Origin: an uncultured Bacteroidota bacterium
GTDB taxonomy: Bacteria; Bacteroidota; Bacteroidia; Chitinophagales; Chitinophagaceae
Length of the DNA stretch: 64,000 nt
Direction of reading: 5' to 3'
Assembly: GCA_903882805.1 (NCBI GenBank)
Contig: CAIRYK010000003.1
Coordinates: forward strand, 20,769 to 84,768
The notes beneath the pieces are model-generated. The model saw only the letters and a program-made list of their open reading frames with translations. It was not told where the DNA came from and did no database searches. Of this stretch, positions 1 to 10,300 are shown piece by piece. The first letter of the stretch is position 1. The number at the start of each line of letters is the position of its first letter. The position numbers were made by a program, and so were the translations under genes.

Positions 1-26
1 CTATTGGTTATCTGTATTAATATTTT

Positions 27-63
27 CCCTGAGCGTTATGTGCATAGCGTTCAGGGGTTTTTT
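27..63 (+). terminator. Rho-independent terminator of a gene left of the window
   Basis: A hairpin with 14-nt arms (CCCTGAGCGTTATG and CATAGCGTTCAGGG, two non-Watson-Crick positions) and a 2-nt loop is followed by G and six T residues. The T-run is on the plus strand, so it should end transcription of a plus-strand gene lying outside the window. It also sits just past the stop of the convergent MFS gene. Confidence 0.65.
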
Positions 64-86
64 ATGCCATTATCAAAACAGGGATG

Positions 87-1331
87 TTACAGTTTCTCTT
101 TATGAAGTCTGCGTTTTACCAGCTTATCAACTACATACACCACATAGATACCCAGCACAGATATACCCACAATAATATACCCCAGCGTATTGTAATGCTG
201 TATCGGGCTAAGTTTATCTTTTTGTACTACTATTAATCCGGCAAATGCGGCTGCTATGCCGCCTGATATTTGCTGCAGGGAAGTGTTGATGCTCATAAAT
301 GCCCCGCGGTCTTGCGGAGAGGGCATGGCGCTGGTGAGCGCTACCGATGGTATCATACGGCTCATAACGCCTGCCATCATGAGTATGTTATACACAACTA
401 CCAGCCACAATGGGGTTGGTCCAAGGTTGGTGTAGATCACTACCATTATCATCATCCAACCCGAGGCGATAGCAAATAGTTTGAATTTGTCTATTTTATC
501 GCTGTACTTGCCCACCAGCGGCATTATAACCAGCGAACTCAGGCCCGAAAGCATGAAAAGCATAGATAGGTCTTTGTTGGCCAGGTGAAGGTTGTTTACG
601 GCAAAAGCGCTGCCAAAGGGCATCATCATAAAGCCGCCCAGCGATAGCAGCGCAGTACTCAAAAAGCCAATACGGTATTCGCGGTTGGCAAGTGTGTGCC
701 ACAGATGGGCAATCGGGTCGCGGTCGCTTTTTTCGGCAAGGTGTTTATTTACCGGTTGTAGCTTCACGAAAATAAGGCCGGTAGTTACGGTAGCCATCAA
801 GGCAATGAGGATGAAGGGCGCCTGCCATCCAAAAAGGTAGGCTACATAGATGCTGATAGGAACGCCCAATACCTGACTGGCGCCAAAACCCATCTGCACA
901 AACCCCATTACACGACCTCGGTGCTGGATATCGAAAATGTCGGCAATTATGGCCATAGATATGGAGCCTATTACCCCGCCAAACAAACCTGTAATAATAC
1001 GCGCAGCAATAAGCAGCGGATAGGTATTGGCAAGGCCGCAAAATAACGTGCCCAACACAAAACCAGAATAGAAAAAGAGGAGTAGTTTTTTTCGATCGTA
1101 TTTGTCGGCAAAGCCTGCAGTGAGCAAACCGGATGCGCCCGCGCTAAGGGCGTAAGCAGAAACGGCTATTCCAAACTGCGAGGTGGTAAGGTTGAGCGAT
1201 TTCATAATCATATCGCCGATGGGCGACATAATCATAAAGTCGAGAATGACAGAAAATTGGGTAATTGCAAGGAGGAAAATGGCAAATTTCTGGTAGGGAG
1301 TGAAGGGTATTTTGGCGGTTTCAGGCTTCAT
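87..1331 (-). CDS. MFS transporter, drug/sugar efflux type
   Basis: A 414-residue inner-membrane carrier of the major facilitator superfamily, of usual length for a 12-helix member. Alternating hydrophobic segments fill the sequence, and the loop between helices 2 and 3 carries motif A as GFADKYDRKK (residues 73-82). A second pseudo-repeat starts near residue 215 (HTLANREYRIGF) after a charged central loop. The family exports or imports small molecules by proton coupling; the overall look is that of DHA1/arabinose-efflux-like permeases, but the substrate cannot be read from sequence. It starts at an ATG and has a good -7 promoter 42 bp upstream. It is a single-gene unit with no coupled regulator in the window. 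The family call is firm and the substrate unknown. Confidence 0.88.
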   Translation of the reverse strand: MKPETAKIPFTPYQKFAIFLLAITQFSVILDFMIMSPIGDMIMKSLNLTTSQFGIAVSAYALSAGASGLLTAGFADKYDRKKLLLFFYSGFVLGTLFCGLANTYPLLIAARIITGLFGGVIGSISMAIIADIFDIQHRGRVMGFVQMGFGASQVLGVPISIYVAYLFGWQAPFILIALMATVTTGLIFVKLQPVNKHLAEKSDRDPIAHLWHTLANREYRIGFLSTALLSLGGFMMMPFGSAFAVNNLHLANKDLSMLFMLSGLSSLVIMPLVGKYSDKIDKFKLFAIASGWMMIMVVIYTNLGPTPLWLVVVYNILMMAGVMSRMIPSVALTSAMPSPQDRGAFMSINTSLQQISGGIAAAFAGLIVVQKDKLSPIQHYNTLGYIIVGISVLGIYVVYVVDKLVKRRLHKEKL

Positions 1332-1372
1332 GATAGGGTTTTAATTCGTCTTATGTTGTTTTTTTGAACGGG

Positions 1373-1380
1373 CAAAAGTA
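1373..1380 (-). promoter_or_regulatory. Bacteroidota -7 promoter element for the MFS gene
   Basis: Read on the minus strand the site is TACTTTTG, an exact match to the Bacteroidota primary-sigma -7 consensus TAnnTTTG, about 42 bp upstream of the MFS start codon. No clear -33 TTG was found at the ideal spacing. Confidence 0.5.
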
Positions 1381-1689
1381 ACAGTTTTGTAGTAAGTGAT
1401 ACTATCTTATTTGTTTATTTTCCGTTAACAAGAAATGTGTATTTTGTTGCTTGAATTATGTTTTTGCGGTTTTTAGTCTATTTGTTGCGGCTTTTTATTG
1501 TCGGCGTTACAGTTCAATTTTGATTGATATTAACAAACAGATAAGTAATTGATTCGAAAATTATGGAAACATTAATTAATCCAACATGGTGCATATTTTT
1601 GAAACTATGTGTAACTTTGTATGCGTCAGTTTGATGTGTTGAAAATTTCGGCTGATAACGGACTAGTTATCTAATAAGAGGTTATCTTT

Positions 1690-1968
1690 ATGTTAATGAA
1701 CAGTTATTTACAGGTGAAACAAGTATCGAAAACGCAACAAGTCATAGACAAGTTGCTTGCGGGAAAAAGGTTTGGGTTATTTGGCGCTTCTATTGATTGT
1801 TATTTTGAGGATGGTACCAGAGTGAGCTACAATGATTTGTGGAAAGCCTTAAAAAAAATACATAATCTGGAGCCAGGGCATCAGCAGAAGTTGCAGGACT
1901 TGTGTCCGGATACTTATGCTGGTACGTATAGTTACAATTATTTCTGGCATCGCTGGAAGCGCAAGTAG
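1690..1968 (+). CDS. Small hypothetical protein
   Basis: A 92-residue ORF with no recognised domain, no signal peptide and no membrane segment. Composition is protein-like, with a mixed charged N-terminal half (residues 8-28 basic) and an aromatic-rich C-terminal end (YSYNYFWHRWKRK). It begins ATG-TTA-ATG, so the start could be codon 1 or 3. The competing minus-strand ORF (1790-2038) looks like a shadow. It stands alone between the divergent MFS gene and the DUF3857 cluster. It is accepted as a probable gene only because its residue composition is sensible and nothing better occupies the stretch. Confidence 0.45.
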   Translation: MLMNSYLQVKQVSKTQQVIDKLLAGKRFGLFGASIDCYFEDGTRVSYNDLWKALKKIHNLEPGHQQKLQDLCPDTYAGTYSYNYFWHRWKRK

Positions 1969-2231
1969 CTGCAGGCTGCATGGTTTCTTTTAGCGTTGCC
2001 GCAGGTTGGTAGGTGTTGTTATTGATTTGTCGTTTCAAGCGTTTGGTCCCCTATGCGATGGTGCAAGTTGTTCGATTTTTGCAGCTAAGAAATAGTTGCA
2101 AATAGGGCATAATATTGGCAGCAAGAATCGCATAGCCGTAATACGAAACAAAATATTTTTACAGCTTTAAGTAACAAATCAGCAGAATTGAATATTTTGC
2201 AGGATATTGTTTTACTATATCAACTCAGGGC

Positions 2232-4202
2232 ATGACAAAACCAAATACAATGCTTAAAAAATCCGTATGTCTTTTTGCCGCATTTTTGCTGCACGGGGGC
2301 ATTGTGCATAGCCAGAACAGAGATAAATATGATAGCATCGCCGCCAGATATAAAGACTATGATGCAGTGTATACCAACATGACGGAGCAGCTGGAGATAA
2401 GTGAAGAAGACGGGGAATTGAAGGCAGAAAGCCATGTGGTACTAGAAAAACTACTCTTATCAGACCGTTCTTTAAATACCTGCAATTCAGACTATTTCTC
2501 TTACAGCGATTTTCAGCGGCTTACCGACTACAACGGCGTTGCATATGTGCCTGAGAATGGCAAAACCTACAAGAAAACTACCTATGTAAGTTATGGCGAG
2601 GGTGTGCCTAGGAGTTTTGTATTCTATGCCGACAACAGGGTTGCAGTTGCCTACTACTCCAGTTTGCGCAAAAACTCAATTACAGAAACAAAATACTCTA
2701 TATGGCATAGGGATTTGCATATGTTGTCGGCGTTCGATTTTTACGATTACAACCATAACCTACCTATAGATAAAGCCACCTTCGAAATAACAGCGCCCAA
2801 CTACGTAAACCTCAATTTTATATTGAAGGGAGAGAATACCGGGATTATACAGCAAACCAAGGAGGAGAAAAATGGTAAGATGATATACCGCTTTACTGCT
2901 ACCAATATTTTGCCGTCAAAGAGCATTGGTAATGTGCCTTCATTGCTTTACGCAATACCGCATGTAATACCCTATATAAAATCTTACAGACTCGTAGGGG
3001 CGAAAAAGGACAGTAACTGGCTGCGTAATACAGATGATTTGTACAAATACCTGTATGGCTATGTGCGAAACATGAATATGAAGGAGGACAGCCTGATAAC
3101 AAAAACAGTAAAAGAAATAACCAAGAACGATGCGACTGCACGCGACAAAGCGGCGCATATATACAAATGGGTGCAAGACAATTTACATTACATAGCTTTC
3201 GAGAAAGGACTGGAAGGATGGAAGCCGCGCGAAGCAAGCCTGGTATACAAACGTAAATATGGCGATTGTAAAGACATGACCAGTATACTGGTTGCCATGT
3301 ATCGCAAAGCAGGTCTCGACGCTTACTTTACCTGGATAGGAACTGATATCTTGCCTTATACAAATGAAGAAACACCTATACCTTTTGTAAACAACCACAT
3401 GATATGCGCGCTGAAGCTGGGTAACGAATGGGTGTTCCCCGATGCTACAAGCTCAATTAATCCCTTTGGCGTAAACAGAGAGGATATTCAGGGCAAAGAA
3501 GCAATGATAGCAATTGATGAAAATACTTATAAAATAGTAACTATACCTGTAGTAGCCGCAGATAAGAACACCATAACGGATGTAACTACGCTTACTATGA
3601 ATGAAGGGAAAATTACAGGTTTCACGAAGGTGAGCTATGCAGGTTATCCGGCATGGGAAATGGCGCAGCTAAACAAATATGTGCGCAAAGACGATGAAAA
3701 AGAGAAAGCAATAAAAGCGCGCATAGGCAGAGGTTCTGCAAAATTTATGCTGGCAAAGTACGATTTAGAAACTCTGGAAACAGGGAATAAAGACGCTACG
3801 CTGAAAGCGACATTTGCGGTGGACGATTATGTGCAGCAGGTAGGTAAAAAGAGCTATGTAAATATGAATGTACTGCACACTATGGAAGATATGTGGATAG
3901 ATGCAGACAAAAGAAATGTAGCCTATTATACAGACTACAAACAAAAGAAAAAAGAGGTAGTGGAATTGGAAATACCAAAGGGTTACAAAGTAGCCTACCT
4001 GCCGGCAAGCGCCAAAGGGGGTGTAGACGGATTGTGGAACTATACAATTACCTACAAAGCCGACGCTAATAAAATAACCCTTACAAAAGTTTACGAATTC
4101 AATACGCTGGCTGTAACTCCCGCTCAGTTTGCCGCCAACAATAAAATGGTGGAGGAACTTAAAAAACAGTACAAAGAATCAGTGGCGCTAACGACCAAAT
4201 AA
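2232..4202 (+). CDS. Exported DUF3857 / transglutaminase-like protein
   Basis: A 656-residue secreted or periplasmic protein. A signal peptide (about residues 1-27, ending near HSQ) precedes a DUF3857 beta-rich N-terminal half and a transglutaminase core at about residues 300-410. The papain-like triad is intact: Cys346 in GDCKD, His389 in NNHMIC and Asp404 in FPDAT. The C-terminal part is a DUF2569/DUF3858-like beta region. Such proteins are common in Bacteroidota, and their real substrates are mostly unknown (peptide crosslinking or cleavage is inferred from the fold). The gene starts at an ATG and ends 9 bp before the next DUF3857 gene, so the two are almost certainly co-transcribed. Confidence 0.82.
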   Translation: MTKPNTMLKKSVCLFAAFLLHGGIVHSQNRDKYDSIAARYKDYDAVYTNMTEQLEISEEDGELKAESHVVLEKLLLSDRSLNTCNSDYFSYSDFQRLTDYNGVAYVPENGKTYKKTTYVSYGEGVPRSFVFYADNRVAVAYYSSLRKNSITETKYSIWHRDLHMLSAFDFYDYNHNLPIDKATFEITAPNYVNLNFILKGENTGIIQQTKEEKNGKMIYRFTATNILPSKSIGNVPSLLYAIPHVIPYIKSYRLVGAKKDSNWLRNTDDLYKYLYGYVRNMNMKEDSLITKTVKEITKNDATARDKAAHIYKWVQDNLHYIAFEKGLEGWKPREASLVYKRKYGDCKDMTSILVAMYRKAGLDAYFTWIGTDILPYTNEETPIPFVNNHMICALKLGNEWVFPDATSSINPFGVNREDIQGKEAMIAIDENTYKIVTIPVVAADKNTITDVTTLTMNEGKITGFTKVSYAGYPAWEMAQLNKYVRKDDEKEKAIKARIGRGSAKFMLAKYDLETLETGNKDATLKATFAVDDYVQQVGKKSYVNMNVLHTMEDMWIDADKRNVAYYTDYKQKKKEVVELEIPKGYKVAYLPASAKGGVDGLWNYTITYKADANKITLTKVYEFNTLAVTPAQFAANNKMVEELKKQYKESVALTTK

Positions 4203-4211
4203 TTAAAACAA

Positions 4212-6218
4212 ATGAAAAAACTTTCTGCATACCTAATGCTTTTTTTGGCTACGGGATTATCTGTTTCGGCACAAAAAAAGTTATCTCAGAAACCAAATTA
4301 TGTAGAGTGGGAGGAGAATCCGAAAGTGCATCCTGTGCCGCCGGAGTATGCCAAAGAACCTGCGATAATGTTGCTGTACGATGTAAGTCTGGATTACAGG
4401 TTTGAAGGAAGGCGGACGAATATGTATTATACCAAGCACAAATTAGTAAAGGTGCTGGACGACAGGGGTATAGAGGGCAATAACAAAATAAAAATACCAG
4501 TGGGCAGGTACACCCGGGTGCCGCTGATAAAAGCCCGCACCATACTGCCCGATGGTAAAGTAAAAGACATTGCTAAAGACATGATAAAAGTGACCAAGAA
4601 TGAATACGGTCAGAATACGATTGTGATAGCGATGGAAGGGGTAGAGAAAAATGCGGAAATAGAGCTGTTGATAAAGGCGATTAATCCGATGTACTATTTT
4701 GGTGCTGAGCAATTTCAGTTTTCTGTACCTATTGCAGAGGCCAGGTTCTCTATGTCGTTTCCTAAAGAGTTGGTATTTGAAGAAAAGGGTTACAATGGTT
4801 TTCCTACGGTGCGCGATACAATTATTCATAACCGGAGAAAAATTAATATTGTTCAAAACGACATTCCTGCTTACGTACCTGAGAAATATAGCTACAACGA
4901 CCTCTACACCAAAAGGGTGGAGTATAAACTGGTGAGGTTTGTAGACGAAAACGAAAATGACACAAAACCACTGCAAGGCGCCAACGAAATCGCATCAGGT
5001 ATTTATAACGACTACATAAAGCTGAATGAGAAGGAAAAGAAAGCAGTAAATAAATACCTTACCGAGCTGGGCGTAGCTGGTGCAGGTAATGAGTTAGAGA
5101 AAATAAAGAAAATAGAGAACGGTATAAAAAACAACATAGCGCTGTATGCAGATGTAGAAGGCGACGACAATGCGCTTGATTCGATGATAAATAAGAAATC
5201 GGCGACGGCAACAGGGTATATCAGGCTTTTTGCTGCTTGTTTTGCTCAAGCCGGTGTAGATTTTGAATTGGGTATGGCCGGCGATCGCAGAGAGCGCAAA
5301 TATGATGCTAAGTTTGAGAACTGGGGCAATATGGAAAATCAGGTGTTTTATTTTCCACACCACAAAAAGTTCTTAAGTCCAACAAATCTTTATTGCAGAT
5401 ATCCAATAGTAGATCAGGAAATTTTGACATCTAAAGGCGTTTTTTGCGCTATAAAGCCGGGTGAAGAGCCCAAAGGCATTACCACATCGGCTATTGCAGA
5501 TATTATTGCAATAGCGCCCCTGCCGGCAACGGAGAGTGTAGAAAATCTGGTAGCTAATGTGAGCCTTAACAAAGATATGGAGGCGAGAGTAGACGCTACT
5601 TATACCTATAGCGGGTACACTGCCACCGGCCTGAGGCAAGCAATTGCTACGGCAAGGCCAGAACAGAAAAAGGAACTGATGATGCGCCTTACGCCGCTGG
5701 CAGAAAAACCAGACCAGATACTTAAGCATACTGTTGCCAACGACGGATTTGAAAACTATTACAGCAATAAGCCGCTGGAAGTTTTTACAAGCGTAAATAC
5801 GCCCGACATGATTACGAAATCGGGAAGCGAATACTTGATGAAGATTGGTTCAGTAATTGGCCATCAAATCTCGTTGTATGGTAAGGAGCCGCGCCGTACG
5901 CCCGTCGATTTAGATTATCCGCATATGGTGAACCGCATAATAACAGTAGATATACCTAAAGGATATAAAATACTAAATCCGGAGCGGTTAAACATGCACG
6001 CAGATTTTGTTGACAAAGATGTAAATCCTGTTGCAGCGTTTTCGTCATCGTACGGGATTAAGACAGATAAAGTAAATGGTGATAAGCTGGTGGTGTATGT
6101 AAAGGAATACTACAAACAGATTCACTACAGCCTGCTCGAGTTTGAGCATTACCGTAGGGTAGTTAATACTGCGGCCGATTTTAGCGCAGTCACATTGGCT
6201 TTGGGTAAAAAGAAATAA
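4212..6218 (+). CDS. Exported DUF3857 protein with degenerate transglutaminase region
   Basis: A 668-residue paralogue-like partner of the preceding gene, with a signal peptide (residues 1-20, ending VSAQ) and a DUF3857 N-terminal domain. The segment matching the transglutaminase core (about residues 330-400) lacks the catalytic residues: where the neighbour has GDCKD this protein has SATATGY, and the His position falls in NMENQVFYF. It is therefore probably non-enzymatic. It starts with ATG after a 9-bp gap and is followed by a lipoprotein gene 38 bp downstream. The pairing of an active and an inactive copy suggests a complex or partner relation, but that is inference. Confidence 0.78.
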   Translation: MKKLSAYLMLFLATGLSVSAQKKLSQKPNYVEWEENPKVHPVPPEYAKEPAIMLLYDVSLDYRFEGRRTNMYYTKHKLVKVLDDRGIEGNNKIKIPVGRYTRVPLIKARTILPDGKVKDIAKDMIKVTKNEYGQNTIVIAMEGVEKNAEIELLIKAINPMYYFGAEQFQFSVPIAEARFSMSFPKELVFEEKGYNGFPTVRDTIIHNRRKINIVQNDIPAYVPEKYSYNDLYTKRVEYKLVRFVDENENDTKPLQGANEIASGIYNDYIKLNEKEKKAVNKYLTELGVAGAGNELEKIKKIENGIKNNIALYADVEGDDNALDSMINKKSATATGYIRLFAACFAQAGVDFELGMAGDRRERKYDAKFENWGNMENQVFYFPHHKKFLSPTNLYCRYPIVDQEILTSKGVFCAIKPGEEPKGITTSAIADIIAIAPLPATESVENLVANVSLNKDMEARVDATYTYSGYTATGLRQAIATARPEQKKELMMRLTPLAEKPDQILKHTVANDGFENYYSNKPLEVFTSVNTPDMITKSGSEYLMKIGSVIGHQISLYGKEPRRTPVDLDYPHMVNRIITVDIPKGYKILNPERLNMHADFVDKDVNPVAAFSSSYGIKTDKVNGDKLVVYVKEYYKQIHYSLLEFEHYRRVVNTAADFSAVTLALGKKK

Positions 6219-6256
6219 ATGAGCGAGCAACGACTGTAAAACAATAAGTATACACA

Positions 6257-6727
6257 ATGCGATTCCATCAGTCATTAAGATCAGGGACAAGCGCTATCCA
6301 TAAGTGGGTAGTTTGCTTGTCCCTCATTTTTGTCATAGGTTCCTGCACATCGGTCAATCCTGAAATGGAAATGGCCAAAAAACAATGCGATAAATACTAC
6401 AGATTCCTTAGGGAGCGGGAAGTAGATTCAACATTACAATTGTTTGGAGTACAGGCCGACATAAAGACCCGCAACCAATTGATAGCCGATCTGGATGCTA
6501 ACCGGAAGGCGCTGGGCAATATAGTGAGCGCAGAAAGGTATACTACAAAGGTGACCGTAACCACTAAAGATGGTAAACAAGATGAGCAAGTGGCAATAGT
6601 GTATAAAGTACAGTACGACTCAAGTTATTTATCGAAAGAGGTGTTTTACTTTCATACCGCTGGGGGCTTTGCCGGAAGAATAGATAGTATATCGTGCGAA
6701 GGCTGGGAAGAAGGTGAAAAAAAATAG
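6257..6727 (+). CDS. Small lipoprotein, hypothetical
   Basis: A 156-residue protein with a basic N-terminus, a hydrophobic stretch at residues 17-27 and a lipobox-like VIGSC, predicting lipidation at the Cys near residue 30. The mature part resembles small DUF4019/DUF3887-like folds (helix followed by a beta sheet with alternating VTVTTKDG and AIVYKVQYD strands), but I do not recognise a specific family. It is the last member of the DUF3857 cluster (38-bp gap) and is likely co-transcribed. No terminator is evident after it. Confidence 0.6.
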   Translation: MRFHQSLRSGTSAIHKWVVCLSLIFVIGSCTSVNPEMEMAKKQCDKYYRFLREREVDSTLQLFGVQADIKTRNQLIADLDANRKALGNIVSAERYTTKVTVTTKDGKQDEQVAIVYKVQYDSSYLSKEVFYFHTAGGFAGRIDSISCEGWEEGEKK

Positions 6728-7304
6728 TTAACTAATTGGGTATATTTTCGGCAGTGTATATTATTTTATTGGTGAGCAATAGTAATAACGCTTGATTTTC
6801 ATAGCAAAACAAAGCATAATAAAGCGCCATTGATACCCAACCATTACCATTATTTGAGTAGTCAATTATTATAACTGCATCAGGCAAGATGATTGATCTG
6901 CTATCTAATAGTAACTTTCAATAAAGCGTGACGAATAGAAGAAAAGTATAGAGGCTTTGCTGCAGGCAGTAGGTAAGAAAGATAGATTTGTAGAATTATA
7001 TTTTGTGTGTTTATAGTTGTAAAAGCAAAGGCATGAACGAAAAAAAACCGGAAATTATCTTAACTTTAGATTACTTTCGATGCCCGATTTAGTTTGTTTT
7101 TCAGGGTCGAGTTTGTTTTGCATGTGTATTATGCAGTAGTTCAAATAGCGTATGTTAGTTGACTATTGCGTGTTACGTGGTATTAGTTATTGCAAAACTT
7201 GCTTTTCTTGAAAAAATTAACGTATTTTTCGGTCGGTAATGCTTTTTTTAGTATGTTTACCATCCATTTTGAGTGAAATTGATTATTAAATTAAGGCTTG
7301 GCTT
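6728..7304 (+). other. Intergenic, 577 bp, AT-rich
   Basis: No ORF, RNA gene or strong hairpin was seen. The stretch is AT-rich and precedes the large surface-protein gene, so it probably holds that gene's promoter, but no exact TAnnTTTG element at a convincing distance was found. Confidence 0.4.
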
Positions 7305-10300
7305 ATGAAAAAATTGTCTTTACACTACCTATCAGATACTTGTTTTAGATTGCGAACTAATACGATGAAGATATTTTTTATCGGTCTGATGCTTTGCTGC
7401 ATCAGCATTTCGTCGTTTGCTCAGGTAACCGTTACGCCGGCTACAGGAGGCTCATCAGTTTGCCCTGAAACGGCTGTCAGCGGCCTTACGCCAGGTTGTA
7501 CAACATTAGGCCCTATTGTAATCAACGAGACTAATAACGGTGACTTTTCGGTAGGCGCTTCCTTCGATACTATGATATTGGTGCCACCAGCAGGCTGGCA
7601 GTTTAGCTGTGCAGCGCCAACAATTACAGCTTTAGGTGGCGGCGATATTACTGCCGTTTCAAGAATGTTGTTTGCCAACAGATTGATAATCAGCATTGCT
7701 TGTCCTACAAATACACGTCACGACCAAATAACCATATCCAGCTTACAGATACAACCATTAACTACCACTGCTCCTCCCGGATACATTAGCGACTCATTTG
7801 TAGTAGGCGTATTGGGCATTACAACAGGTCATGCAGGCACTAACTTTGGTAATTTACGTATTGCTTCTTTCGTTCTTGGCGTTTATACATTGTCTGGCGG
7901 CGGTAGCTATTGCTTAGGTAGTGGCGGCGTTCATATGTTCCTCAATGGCTCAGATACAGGTATGCAATACCTGGTAAGAATAGGTGGTGTTACAACTGCA
8001 ACAGTTACAGGTACAGGCGCATCGCCCCTCGATTTGGGCGCAATGACTACTGCGGGTACTTATACCGTAGTGGCTACAAATACTTGCGGCTCTACAGCCA
8101 ATCAGGGCGGCTCGGCAACAGTTACTGTATTGCCTTTGCCGATTCCGTACGCTATTACAGGCGGAGGTAACTACTGTTCAGGCGATACTGGCGTAGTTGT
8201 AGGTCAGGCTGGGTCAGATGTGGGCATTAGGTATTATTTATACAACGGACCAACGTTAATAGACAGCGTTGATGGCAGACCCGGCGGCGGTCCAATTAGC
8301 TTTGGTACAAGAACAACAACTGGCACGCATTCTGTTGTTGCAAAAGATTTAACAACCGGCTGTACCCGTAACATGACGGGTACCGTATCCATAGGTATAC
8401 TACCTTTACCAGCCGATTGCGCTGTTACCGGCGGCGGCAGGTATTGCGCAGGCGGCACAGGTGTGCACATCGGCTTGCTTTGTTCGTCTGTGGGTATCAA
8501 CTACCAGCTATATCAAGGTACTTCGCCAATAGGCGGGGCTCGCGCCGGTACTGGTACGGCAATAGATTTTGGATTATACACTGTAGCTGACACCTACACC
8601 GTTGTTGCTACAAATGCGGTAACAGGATGTCATCGCACAATGACAGGACGTGCAATAATTACCATAGATCCAAGAGCTCCGATTAGCGGAACTACAAGTT
8701 TGTGTCTTGGAGCATCAACTACACTCACCAATAGTATACCAGGCGGCGTTTGGAGCAGCAGCGCTGTGACAGTCGCTACAATCGGTTCGTTGACTGGAGT
8801 GGTTAATACATTTGCTACAGGCAATACAGTTATCAGCTATACAGACCTGACTACGGGTTGCGTTTCGACAACCACGGTTACCGTATCGTTATTGACACCG
8901 ATTACAGGTCCTACCCGCGTTTGTTTTGGCGATACAATTCGTCTTTCTAATATTACTACGGGCGGTACATGGGTTAGTAGCGATGTAACTAAGGCAACTG
9001 TAGATATTTCTACCGGCGTTGTTACTGGCGTCTCAGCAGGCCTTGTTACCATTACTTACAGCATAGGCGGTTGCGTTGGCACATATCCAGTAACGGTATT
9101 GCCTGCGGTGCCTGCAATAACGGGCGTAAATGACCTTTGCGCATGGTTCTTCAGAGATACAGTATGTAATGCCGATCCTACAGGATACTGGAGCAGTACA
9201 CTGGTAACAGTCACCAACATTGGTTCTGGCTGCGCTATGGTGTCGGCCTATCCTCCCGGAGCAGCTACAATAACTTACACACTTCCAACAGGTTGTTATA
9301 CTACGGCTACTCTTACAGTTAACCCTCAGCCTGCGCCAATAACTGGTATAGATACGGTGTGCGTAGGATTGACGACTGTTTTCAGCTCAGGACCGTTCGG
9401 CGGTCTATGGACAAGTAGTAATACTGGTGTAGCGACAGTGGTACCCGTGAGCGGCGATATCTTAGGTATCAATGCAGGTTCTGCTATCATTACTTATACG
9501 CTTCCTACTGGTTGTTTGCAGGTGAAAACAGTAAATGTGCGTCCGAATCCGGCTCCTATAGCAGGACCGAGTCGGCTTTGCTTTGGTACAACTATAAGGC
9601 TAACTGATTCAGTAGCCGGAGGTCGATGGACGAGCAGCGATCCCGGTGTGGCGCCTATAGGGTTCACTACAGGTATCTTAACCGGCTTATCGGTAGGTAC
9701 TGCAACTATTACATACAGATTGACAACAAGCTGTCTGGCAACGTATGATGTTACTGTAGATCCCGTGCCGGGTGCTATTTCAGGTCCTACAGAGTTATGT
9801 GAGGGCGCTACAATAGCATTGACTCAAAGTTCAACAGGCGGTTCATGGATAAGCAGTGATACAATGATCGCAACTATTGATTCGCTCACTGGCGTATTGA
9901 ATGGTGTAAGAGCAGGATCAGTTATTATCACCTATACTTTTGGAACAGGTTGCTATTCTACCTATGGCGTAACGGTTAACCCATTACCCACGCCTATTAC
10001 TGGCGATACCGTAGTATGCGTTGGTCGTTCGGTGGCATTGAGCAGCGGACCTGGAGCAGGTATCTGGACAAGCAGCGTACCTACCATTGCTTACATTGAT
10101 CCGGTAGGTGTCATCACCGGTATTTCTCCGGGCTCAGTTATTACTACTTTCACACTACCTACAGGTTGCCTTACTACTCGTGCGTTTACAGTTAATCCTA
10201 ATCCGGATGTAATAACAGGTATTACCTCTTTGTGCGTGGCTCAAACTGTTACACTCTCTGATGCTACTACCGGAGGATCGTGGATTAGTACCGACCCTGC

